DNA of 64,000 nt. Source: Chelonoidis abingdonii (lineage: Eukaryota > Chordata > Testudines > Testudinidae). Position numbers and translations under genes: made by a program. Positions 35,001-42,342 of this stretch are shown one piece after another. A model generated the notes under the pieces. It did not search any database. It worked only from the letters and a program-made list of their open reading frames with translations, and was not told the origin of the DNA. The DNA is taken from positions 25,185,955 through 25,249,954 of the forward strand of contig NC_133790.1 of assembly GCF_003597395.2 (NCBI RefSeq), read 5' to 3'. The number at the start of each line of letters is the position of its first letter. Positions within the stretch are counted from its first letter, which is position 1.

Positions 35001-38000
35001 AGGCATATTTCCCTGCATGTCCAAAAGGAAATGAGAAGTCGCTTCTATAAATGATGTGTGTGAGGAAGGGAGTTATGGAGCCTCCAGAAATACTTCCCAG
35101 GTGGGGGGAGAATAAGGAAGCATGGAGTCTGCAAAGAGGCCCTCCCCTACCTGGATAGTAGGAAGAACAAGGAACCCCTCTCTCCCCCTCCAGCCAGACA
35201 CACAGCCTGTTTCCCCACTGCCTCCCAGCTGGGGGCACCACCTGCACCTATGGGAAGTAGGTATTAATTGCTATCACCAGGGCAACAGAGTGGAGGGTTC
35301 TGATATCCTGCTTGTCTAGCGCTCTCCCCCCACCCCTTGCCCAGGTGCAAATGACTTGAGAGGATGTAAGGCAGTGAGAGGATCAGGCCCTGGAGATGGG
35401 AACGATCTTGGAGCCTGACCCAAAGCTCTAAGTGTCGGAGCGCTAGCCTGGCAGAGGGCTTCTCTAGCAGCCCCATTGCTTGCCCTGGCCACAAGCGGCA
35501 TTTTAGAAATTGATGGTCCAAGACGGGGAGCGCTGGCAGGTGTGGTGGATCCCTTCCAGAAGGAACATGCTGCCCTTGGGGTGTGGTGTCCGTAGTCACA
35601 AGGATATTGGTGGGGAATCGGAAGCTACCAGCTAGGAACGGGGATGTTTACTCCTGACTCTGGTGAGGGTGAAGGTGGAGGGAGGGTTCTATGCTACATG
35701 TTATCCAAGACGTGGAAAAAACCCACCATCCCCCATAGCTACAGAACTGTAACCTACACCTGAGCTTTGCAGGGTGCTCTGGTTCAAGTCCTCAAGTCCC
35801 TTGTTGGTTGAACAGAGTTCCCGGACAAGTCCAGTACCTGAAACTCATCACATGTCCCAGCGGGATCCACACCACAGTCTTAGCCCTTTCTTTGTTCCAG
35901 AGCTTTGGTCAGCTAGCCCTGAAGATGCCACACTGTGTCCCTCCAGGGGCGACAGGCTGCACTCAGTAAAGCTGCTCGTTCCATAGTGAGTGTCTCTCAG
36001 TAACCAGCCAAGCCACGCTCTCCCGACCCTGCCATGAGTCAGCCCTGCCTGCCCGGAGCAGCAGGATGACCTTTCTGTCACAGCAGTGTCAGGTGGAGAC
36101 CCATCCGGGACAAGGTGGCACCACTCTGTGGTGGAAGCTGTCAGGAAGGTGCCAGGGGCAGGCAACAGAGACGCACAGGAACCTGCTTTGCATAATCTGT
36201 CTGTCACTCTCTCCCCACATCTTCAGGAGAGAAAACAAACAGCAGCTGTCACAGTGACTGACAAAGGAAATCAGCCTCCTGCAGCACAATGCAAATGTCT
36301 CCACTGGCAGGTTGGCAGTAACCCCTGCTTCGACCTGGGGAGCATGCAACAGGCTTATTAAAACTGGTGTTACTGCAGCAGAGCAGGGGCTAGGGAATAC
36401 TGGGGGCTGGCCCGGAGGTGATTCCTGTTCCTTACAGAGAGCCCAGCACTGTGCTGCCCAGATGACTCGTTCTGTGGGGAGTGGAGAGGGGTGTTTGTTG
36501 GTGCAGCCTGGCCCCCCAGAGCAGCAGGCAACTGAGTTTCTTCCCACTGCCAATGTCCCGCATAGGTCTCCCCACTGCAGTCTCCCTCCATCGTCCAGTT
36601 TAGGAACCCCCCAGACAAGCACTGAGAAGTGGCAAGGAGGTGGGTTAGTGATCAGAGCAGGATGTTGCGGTACCTGGGTGAGCTGCCCCTCTGGCCCCTC
36701 AGAGTCTTGTCGAGTGCAGCCGCACCTGGGGCTCAGGCTATGAACCATCAGCTGGCTCCAGGTAGGATAATGTGACTCTCCCGCTCCATACGGGCCCTGG
36801 GTTGCAGTTCCCTGGTGCCAAGAGTGACGCTGGGACCCTACAGTCCTGTTCCCTCTGGGGCAGTGACAAACTGCCTCCTTAGAGGCAAGTATGCTTTATT
36901 CAGAACAACAGTGTGTCCGAGAGAATCTATCCTGCAAATCGATGCTATGCTGCCTAACCAACCGGGTGTCTAACCATCTTCCTGGAGCCTCTTCCTCAGA
37001 CCGTGTCCCAGACACCTCCCTGAAGAGCCTCTGGCAACTGATGATCTTCCCTCTCCTCCTCAAAGGGCTTTTCACGGTGCAGTGACCTTTTGATCTCCAG
37101 ACTCCCAGCCTGGCCAAGCGGCTGTGTCACTTTGGGCTGGAGTCTGACACTAGACCACTCGTCCATAACTGCCCTTCCAGGGATGTGCCGAGCTAGGGAG
37201 CCATTCTCTCACCTTGCTGCACAGCCCGTTCCACCACCTGCCAGTACAGAACAACACAGGCTACAGGAGACTCTAGTCAGGGCCGGCTTCAGCCTTTCTG
37301 CCACCGAAGAGGAGGAGAGGGAGTGAAGGATCCACTGCTGAATTGCTACCGAAGACCAGGACGTGCCACCCCAATCACAGACGGAGTGCCGCCCCTTTCT
37401 ATTGGCCGCCCCAGGCACCTGCTTCCTTCGCTGGTGCCTGGAGCTGGTCCTGACTCTAATAACCCAATATACAAGAACCCTCCCTCACTGCCCTGGCCAC
37501 ATAGTGTCCAGCTCAGTCTCTGTTTCTGTCACGGGGGAGACCTGGAGAAGGCAACATAACCCGAGCCGCAACAGAACATGAACAAGAACTGAGCAATGCA
37601 GCATCAATGGAAGTGACAGACAGGAAGACACTATTTCCTCCCGTCCTTTCCTGAATGGACTACAAACAGACTGGCTATTAATTCCTCGGGGTAGGGGGGA
37701 GCGGGGGAGACTGTCTGCAGCTCTGCTAGTTGGGATGCTTCTCGGTGCTAAGCTCTTTCCGCTCGTGCCGCAGGACAGATCCACAATGAGCTGAGTAATC
37801 TGAATGGTACGCTAGGTTGTGCGGGCAGTGCTGGCACGTGCTGAGTAAATGCCCTGTTACCAGAAGGGTTAAAATAATAAATCCTCCAGTGAGAACTTCT
37901 GAGCTGGGAGGCTCTTTTTTAATAGAAGGCACAGCTCAAAGCTACTTCACAGGACAGGCAGGGTTGACTGTTCTGTTAGCACACAGCTGTTGGCGATTGG

Positions 38001-41000
38001 TATGCTCCTCTTTCAGTTTTGCGGGTTGCATTGTACCTGTGCACTGCTGGTTAATCAACTTCATGAAGCTGGGCCCGCGGCGGGGCTGAATCTGATTAAG
38101 CTTTTGTGCTTTGGAAAGCAGGAAATGGCTAGCGGGTAGTAATCCGGGACCAGGCTTGAGCTCGTCATGGGACAAGAGCCACTTTCCTGCCTCAACCCCG
38201 GGTGTCTTAAAGCAGTAACTGAAGTCCCTGTTTTCCCTTCTGCTCCGATTCATCCACCCTTTGTTGCTGTCTCTGTTTTCTTTACAGCAAGGAGAGTTTT
38301 GACAGGATCCCTGACCTGGAGTTCAATCCAATTAGATCAAAAATTGTCCATGCCTTTTTCGACAAGAGGTAAGACAAGCAGCCCTGGCAGCTAGCCGGGA
38401 GGTTTGATGTAACTGTGTGCGTGTCCTCTTTCACCGCGTTTAAACTATAACAAGCCCGCAAATGAAGCTGTGGGGTTTTGTTCATTTGTAACCTCTGTCT
38501 GATTTCCTTCTACTTGGTATCATTTCAATCTAGGGCAAAACCACTGGCCAAACAAACCGGGTAGTGCCATGTTCTGTCACTTTATGGGAGCAGCGAACTC
38601 CAGGTTTTGCGAGTGCTGCAGTGAGGGGGGCTGAGCACTGCAGGGGAGAAGCTTTGGGGGAGACTCGGGGCTGTTGGTGTCACCCTGTCAGGAAGCCGGG
38701 GTGAAGTCACTGTGCTGTGAGCCGGCTACCAGTGTCAGGATACTAAGCCAAAGCTACACAGCACAGAGGCACCCAGGGTTACTGGGCAGGCAGGGTACAG
38801 TTAAGCATAGGGAGTAGGTGAGGTCTGACAAGTGGCTCACCCAGAGTGGTGAAGTACCCATGGGACTCTGGGTCACAGAGACTTTTAATGTTAGACTGGG
38901 TAAAGCACTAGTGACCATAGTGCAGGGAGGAATCCTGCACCGACCAGGGTGGCATTGCTGGAGTAGATCTAGTAGGCCGCATCTCTCACCTCTGATTTGC
39001 GGTGGAAAGATGTGCTGGCTGAATGCTCGCTGCCAGTAGCTTTGTTGCTGTCCGATCTGTCATTTCTCACCTTGTCTTCATCATCTTGAGAACATGACCT
39101 ATGAAGGAAGGCTGAAAGAATTGGGTTTATTTAGTTTGGAAAAGAGAAGACTGAGAGGGGACATGATAGCAGTTTTCAGGTATCTAAAAGGGTGTCATCA
39201 GGAGGAGGGAGAAAACTTGTTCACCTTAGCCTCTAATGATAGAACAAGAAGCAATGGGCTTAAACTGCAGCAAGGGAGATTTAGGTTGGACATTAGGAAA
39301 AAGTTCCTAACTGTCAGGGTAGTTAAACACTGGAATAAATTGCCTAGGGAGGTTGTGGAATCTCCATCTCTGGAGATATTTAAGAGTAGGTTAGATAAAT
39401 GTCTATCAGGGATGGTCTAGACAGTATTTGGTCCTGCCATGAGGGCAGGGGGCTGGACTCGATGACCTCTTGAGGTCCCTTCCAGTCCTAGAGTCTATGA
39501 ATCTATGAATCTCATGCCTCTGCAGGAACCTACGGCAGGCATCAGATGGGTTAGCTGAGGAGATCAACTTTGAGGACTTCCTGACCATCATGTCCTACTT
39601 CAGACCGATGGAGATGAACATGGACGAAGAGCAGCTGGATCACTTTCGAAAAGAGAAACTAAAATGTGAGACTTCCCAAGAGTTCCCAGCTCAGGGCTCC
39701 CCAGTTTTCAAGGGTGGGCTGCAGAGACGCCCAGCTCCTCCAGCTCTTTCACTATTTCCTTACATTTGCAGTAAGGTTTTGGGTTCTGGAGTGCATGGTT
39801 ATGATTTGGCTGTCAGCCATTGGAGCCCATGACTGAGCCTGTCGCTCTCCTGTGCCTTGTTTCCTAGTTCTCTTTCATATGTACGATTCGGACAATGATG
39901 GGAAGATCACCCTGCAGGAATACAGAAAAGTAATGTATTGTTCTAGCCTTCCCCCCTCCCAAAGCCTTTCCCAAAACCACTGCCACCCCTACGACCAGTG
40001 TGACTTGCTTCCCACTCCCTGCTAGGTGGTGGAAGAGCTGCTGTCAAGGAACCCCCACCTGGAGAAGGAGTCAGCGAGGTCAATTGCAGATGGTGCCATG
40101 ATGGAGGCTGCCAGCATCTGTGTGGGACAAATGGTGGGACCCCTTTGGGTGGTATAATGATGTGTAGATATTGTGCCATGTGTCGCTGGATGCCAGGCCC
40201 TGCAGAGTAATCTGGTGCTGCTCCATGGGTGAGCAAGCTGCGCAGGGCCGGTCTGGTCGGTATAATGCACTCTGCTCCCATGTGCTGCATTTCAGCACTG
40301 CTTTTAGGCTGGGCACTCCAGGGCCATATGTGGTGCTCTACCTGACACTGTCACTCAGTTCCCTCTTGCTGCCTGCCAGATCCCAATTGCAGCTGGGCAC
40401 ATCAGCAAAATGGGTGCACACAAAATTCATCAGACAAACTCCACTGGAGTAAATGGCCCAGTTCTAATCCCAGCGTGGGTATAGACAAGTCTCCATTTAG
40501 GCCCCATTCAGCTTGCACTTATGTCCCATTGCAGCCTCGATGCCTTGAAGGCTGGAACTCTCAAGCCTCCCTTTGCTAAGAGGTCCAGAGGCCTGAACAC
40601 CAAAGGAACAACAAATTATTCGTCCCCTTTCACTGTCCTAACGAGGCGGCATTTGGTGCCTGTTCCTTCAGCCTGTATCAAATGGGCAGCTGTTGCTGGG
40701 GCTGAGAAGCAGGTGATGGTGCCTGGCTCGGAGTGTGGCGCTACAGCAGCAGTCATTATATGGCACTTGTTTGCTGTAGCGTCCCTGTCCCAGCAGCCTC
40801 AGTGCCCAGACGTCCAATTGTCTTGGGGCTGGCGTTCTTCTCTGTAATGTCTTCAGCTGTGCTCTTTTCCTCTAGCTCTGTTAGCCTTGGAGCCTCGTCT
40901 CACCTCACAAAGAGAGCAGCTCATGCCAACAACAAACTGGTTGCACTTAGGTGTTTTTCCCCCCTGGTCTTACGTAATAATAATCCTTTGCACCCTATCA

Positions 41001-42106
41001 CTGTGAGAGTAGCTAGCTATTACCCCCATTTTAGGGGTTTGGAAACTGAGGCACGAGGTGAGGAAGAGGCGGGCCTCCTGACCCCCCGACCCCTGCCCAG
41101 ACCACCCTATCTCTTTCACTCTTTTCAGTGCTATTAACAGAGTTAGAGTGGAGTTAATTCTGTCTCTCTTCCCAAACCATAGGAGCCAGACCAGGTGTAC
41201 GAGGGAATCACGTTTGAAGACTTTCTTAAGGTTAGCAAAGACTTTTGTGTTGCTCAGACTAACTTTTAAACGGGGAGCATTGTTGGAGTGAGAGGAACTC
41301 CAGGGCTGAATTCAGCAGGAGAATTCAGTCCCCAAACCTGTCTTGTGCAGTAGGTGCTACCCAAATCATTTCAGCGTTGCAGTAACGGTGAAAGTACCTG
41401 TGCACAATACCTAATCCTCTTGAGCTAATGTGTCTAAGATGCTGATTCCAATGCTGGGCTGACTCCCAAGGATATTGCAAAGGCTGTGGCCTCATTTACC
41501 CACTGCCACCTGTCCTCCTTTTGTTAGTTGCAAAGCCACAACTGCCCTAGGCTTTTCTCCCCTCCAGGCACTGCCAGGAACGTGGTAACAGCTTCCCGGG
41601 GTGCAGCACAGGCAGTGGCTGGGCAAGTTTCTCATGCACTGTCTCCTGCCAGTGTGCTCGGTGTTGTTCTGAAGGGCTCACTTCTGAGAGGCGTTTGGTC
41701 TCCAAGGCCCCTTTGATCTTGACAGAGGCTGTCAGCTAGGGGTGCCAGATGGGACAGTGGTTTCTGTGATGTGGACCCTGGCCCCAGATGAATTGGACGA
41801 AGATAGTGAACTTGCTTCACACAGAGCTGCTAGGTGGTAGCAATGTTCAGCCATTACCAGCGCTGGCACCATCCTTGGCCATTCAGCGCAGGTGTTAAAC
41901 AGACCAGCTCAGGGTAGAAGGAATGAGAAGGGCTCCTGCCTCTGAAAAGCCCCCAGGCAAGTCCATTGCTGGGAAAAGACCAAGCCCCTGATGTCCATCA
42001 CGTTTAACCCTGCCTGTTCCAACTGCAGATGTGGCAGGGGATTGACATCGACACCAAGATGCACGTCCGCTTTCTAAACATGGAGCCTATTGCACACTGC
42101 CACTGA
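15763..42106 (+). CDS. TESC: Tescalcin (calcineurin B homologous protein 3), complete, 8 coding exons
   Basis: Coding exons are 15763-15820, 32787-32856, 38288-38368, 39526-39665, 39868-39929, 40026-40133, 41183-41230 and 42029-42106. All introns are GT-AG, phases agree, and the sum is 645 nt (214 residues plus TGA), the same length as human tescalcin as I recall it. The start MGSAHS carries Gly2 for N-myristoylation. One canonical EF-hand is visible: D123, D125, D127, I130 and E134 in [14 protein letters not shown]. The other EF-hand-like regions (for example [13 protein letters not shown] and [12 protein letters not shown]) lack a complete loop. The C-terminus is IAHCH. Known for the family: a Ca2+-binding, myristoylated cytosolic and membrane-associated partner of the Na+/H+ exchanger NHE1, with roles in haematopoietic differentiation. 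The neighbour FBXW8 (convergent) supports TESC rather than a paralogue. Transcript ends and tissue regulation cannot be read from the sequence. Confidence 0.96.
16265..16440 (+). repeat. MIR/CORE-SINE fragment
   Basis: Contains CTGTCTGTGCCTTGACATCC, then ATAGAATGGAGATAATACC, the typical MIR middle, and a degraded tail. Confidence 0.45.
16560..17480 (+). mobile_element. CR1-clade LINE, 3' part
   Basis: Includes RT-domain remnants (FINDLEE-like at about 16630; [15 protein letters not shown] at about 16668) and the CR1 C-terminal block [20 protein letters not shown] (within 17077-17140), then [16 protein letters not shown]. Several stops and frameshifts interrupt it. Sense to TESC, in intron 1. 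Confidence 0.85.
18134..18157 (+). repeat. (GT)12 microsatellite
   Basis: A perfect dinucleotide run after ACGTAC. Likely length-polymorphic, with Z-DNA potential. Confidence 0.95.
18890..18990 (+). mobile_element. CR1 LINE 3' end
   Basis: The canonical CR1 tail phrase: GGGAACTGGACTAGGTGATC, CTCAAGGTCTCTTCCAGGCC, then GAGTCTATG. Confidence 0.8.
19795..19880 (+). repeat. Interspersed repeat 3' tail (SINE-like)
   Basis: The phrase CTGTACAGCACCTAGCGCAG, then GGTCGTGGTCCGTGACTAGG, ends in CAATACAAATAATAAATAA. This is a recurrent SINE/CORE tail in reptilian DNA. Confidence 0.5.
19999..20030 (+). repeat. (CA)16 microsatellite
   Basis: A perfect run preceded by GCATGCACGCACGCG. Likely polymorphic. 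Confidence 0.95.
20705..20945 (+). repeat. MIR/CORE-SINE, near full length
   Basis: Begins ACAGCATGGCCTAGTGGATA, then GGTTC-like B-box region (CTAGTTTCTGTTCCTGGCTC), CCTCAGGCAAATCACC and the core, and ends near GTCTAGCACAGTGGACCC. It is the best-preserved MIR-type copy in the window. Confidence 0.75.
24088..24526. repeat. Palindromic MITE split by a later insertion
   Basis: The left arm GGCCTAGATCTTCAAAGGTA (24088-) and right arm ending CCTTTGATCTTGGCC (24526) are inverted. The centre GATTTCAATGGGTGTTAGGT is typical of a dispersed reptilian MITE. The GC-rich element 24159-24504 interrupts its right arm. Confidence 0.6.
24159..24504 (+). mobile_element. GC-rich hAT-like element
   Basis: Ends CAGGGCCACCC and GGGCAGCCCTG (CAGGG/CCCTG hAT type). 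The 8 bp on either side (CTACATAC and CTAGGTGC) are both followed by CTTTGATC in the reconstructed host and match 5 of 8, so they are a weak target duplication. The internal GGTCTTCGGCGGCACTTCGG repeats twice. It shares its right end with 1-169. Confidence 0.6.
24905..25080 (+). repeat. MIR/CORE-SINE fragment
   Basis: Shows GTGACCTTGGGCAAGTTGCT, TCACCCCTCTGCCTCAGTAA, CCTTGAGATTGACTGATGGA and a TATAAAAGCTGGGGATTATC tail. Confidence 0.75.
26890..27090 (-). repeat. MIR/CORE-SINE, antisense
   Basis: On the + strand, AATCTCAAAGCGCTCTACAG, CCTCCATTTTACATATGTGG and GTGACTTGCCCAAATTCACT, then GGGAATAGAACACAG. This is a reversed MIR order. Confidence 0.65.
28340..28785 (+). mobile_element. CR1-like LINE 3' region
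   Basis: The phrases GGTGTCTGGCTGGGGGGTCT, AACTAGATTAAATGGTGGAT and GGCCTGCAATGTGCAGGAGG end in AAAGTCTATGAGTCTA, the 3' tail of a CR1-clade subfamily. No coding sequence remains. Confidence 0.75.
29430..29600 (+). repeat. MIR/CORE-SINE fragment
   Basis: Contains GCATTGGAGTGGGAGGCTGG, then TCTCAGCTTCCCCATCAGTA and AAGTGAGGGTAATTCCC. Confidence 0.5.
31290..31445 (-). repeat. MIR/CORE-SINE, antisense
   Basis: On the + strand, GGGGGAACAGAGCCGCAGAG, GTTAAGTGACATGCATAAGG, GCCAGTGGCAGGGTTGG and TTCTGACCACTAGTTCCTGC. Confidence 0.65.
31840..32015 (-). repeat. Fragments of two interspersed repeats
   Basis: 31840-31920 (CTATACCAGGGCTTAG ... GTGTAGACCAGGCCTACG) looks like a DNA-transposon MITE of the type at 51622-51897. 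31950-32015 (TACCTCCTCGTCTCTCTAAG, then CCTGGGGCTGGCATGGTTAC) matches the family seen antisense at 54685-54740 and 59825-59905. Confidence 0.45.
32787..32856 (+). CDS. TESC: TESC coding exon 2
   Basis: The pyrimidine-rich acceptor CTTCTCTCTTCCCAG precedes 32787. The exon completes Phe20 and reads [19 protein letters not shown] and on, to a split Arg43 codon (CG) before the GTAGGG donor. This is the N-terminal helix and the degenerate first EF-hand region. Confidence 0.95.
33428..33969. repeat. 540-bp full-length palindrome (fold-back MITE)
   Basis: The outer ends GAAACTAGAGCTGT and, inverted, GAAACTAGGGCTGT pair. The arms continue almost to the centre (near 33697), where CAAAATAAATAGTAATTTTC and AATT pair perfectly with the inverted copy across a 10-nt loop. 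The intermediate block AACACAGAATACAAA/TTTGTATTCTGTGTT also pairs. Arms of about 265 bp look over 80% complementary. It resembles a known type of reptilian fold-back DNA element with GCGATTAA-rich ends, but I cannot name the family. Confidence 0.85.
37278..37452. mobile_element. hAT-type MITE with 8-bp target duplications
   Basis: Ends CAGGGCCGGCTTC and GGAGCTGGTCCTG, inverted with a few mismatches. Flanked by ACTCTAGT (37270-37277) and ACTCTAAT (37453-37460), a 7/8 match that fits the 8-bp hAT duplication. The internal blocks TTGCTACCGAAGACCAGGAC and GGAGTGCCGCCCCTTTCTAT are typical of this GC-rich reptilian family. It is related to, but shorter than, 24159-24504. Confidence 0.8.
38288..38368 (+). 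CDS. TESC: TESC coding exon 3
   Basis: Acceptor TTTACAG, donor GTAAGA. The exon completes Arg43 and encodes [18 protein letters not shown] followed by IVHAFFDK, ending in phase 2. The [15 protein letters not shown] block is diagnostic for tescalcin among the calcineurin B homologous proteins. Confidence 0.96.
39086..39511 (+). mobile_element. CR1 LINE 3' end abutting TESC exon 4
   Basis: From ATGACCTATGAAGGAAGGCT (CR1 ORF2 C-terminus, [20 protein letters not shown] in one frame, then [20 protein letters not shown]) through GGACTCGATGACCTCTTGAG to the tail repeats CTATGAATCTATGAATC. The ORF2 end is intact over about 100 codons, so the copy is fairly young. The tail stops 14 nt before exon 4. 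Confidence 0.92.
39526..39665 (+). CDS. TESC: TESC coding exon 4
   Basis: Acceptor CCTCTGCAG, donor GTGAGA. It encodes [20 protein letters not shown], then [20 protein letters not shown] and RKEKLK, ending in phase 1. A CR1 element in intron 3 ends only 14 nt before this exon, so the branch point and upstream tract are CR1-derived. Confidence 0.96.
39868..39929 (+). CDS. TESC: TESC coding exon 5 (functional EF-hand)
   Basis: Acceptor TTCCTAG, donor GTAATG. It completes Phe117 and encodes [20 protein letters not shown], ending in phase 0. The loop has Asp at positions 1, 3 and 5, Gly at 6, Ile at 8 and Glu at 12, all that is needed for Ca2+ coordination. Confidence 0.96.
40026..40133 (+). CDS. 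TESC: TESC coding exon 6
   Basis: It follows a 96-nt intron (acceptor GCTAG). It encodes [20 protein letters not shown], then [16 protein letters not shown], in phase 0 on both sides. The donor ATG|GTGGGA is weaker than consensus. Confidence 0.95.
40965..41080 (-). repeat. MIR/CORE-SINE fragment, antisense
   Basis: In TESC intron 6. The + strand shows ATTACCCCCATTTTAGGGGT, then GGAAACTGAGGCACGAGG. Confidence 0.6.
41183..41230 (+). CDS. TESC: TESC coding exon 7
   Basis: 48 nt, phase 0 to 0, acceptor ACCATAG, donor GTTAGC. It encodes [16 protein letters not shown], part of the fourth EF-hand-like region, whose loop lacks the canonical acidic ligands. Confidence 0.95.
42029..42106 (+). CDS. 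TESC: TESC coding exon 8 with stop
   Basis: Acceptor AACTGCAG. It encodes [20 protein letters not shown], then IAHCH, then TGA at 42104-42106. The end matches the tescalcin C-terminus (human ends ...NMETMALCH, from memory). Confidence 0.96.
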   Translation: MWQGIDIDTKMHVRFLNMEPIAHCH

Positions 42107-42247
42107 CCTCTGCCAGTCCACAGAGCCACTGACCTGCAGGGAGAGGGGGAGTGGAGGCTTGGGCAGAGGAGCCAGGCCCGTGCCTTCCAATGGCAAGTCT
42201 GTGCTTTGGGTACCAGATGTCTTGTGATTTTGCTACTGGTGTGTGTG

Positions 42248-42253
42248 ATTAAA
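42248..42253 (+). terminator. TESC candidate polyadenylation signal (ATTAAA)
   Basis: ATTAAA lies 141 nt after the TESC stop, followed by a TGT/GT-containing stretch. It may give a short 3' UTR. Confidence 0.45.
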
Positions 42254-42336
42254 TCTTATGAGGTCCCTGTGTTCCCACAGGGGCTGCATTGTGCTTTGTA
42301 GAAATGTCTGAGGCTTAAATGCTGACTCCTTTGTAT

Positions 42337-42342
42337 AATAAA
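42337..42342 (+). terminator. TESC candidate polyadenylation signal (AATAAA)
   Basis: A canonical AATAAA sits 230 nt after the stop with a T/GT-rich downstream stretch (TAGTTTTGTTTTTC). It is the best candidate for the main 3' end. Confidence 0.7.

Larger units (their letters stand above)
32857..38287 (+). other. TESC: TESC intron 2 (5.4 kb)
   Basis: GTAGGG to TTTACAG. It contains the palindrome 33428-33969 and the hAT MITE 37278-37452. 34000-37270 shows no supported exon. Long antisense open frames at 36089-36748 are judged non-coding. Confidence 0.9.

Noticed and set aside
36089..36748. Longest open frame in the window (219 codons, - strand), overlapped by a 143-codon frame on the + strand
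   Set aside because: No domain or family resemblance, lies in TESC intron 2, has a chance-like composition (Cys/Pro/Ser-rich) and no supporting splice or polyadenylation context.
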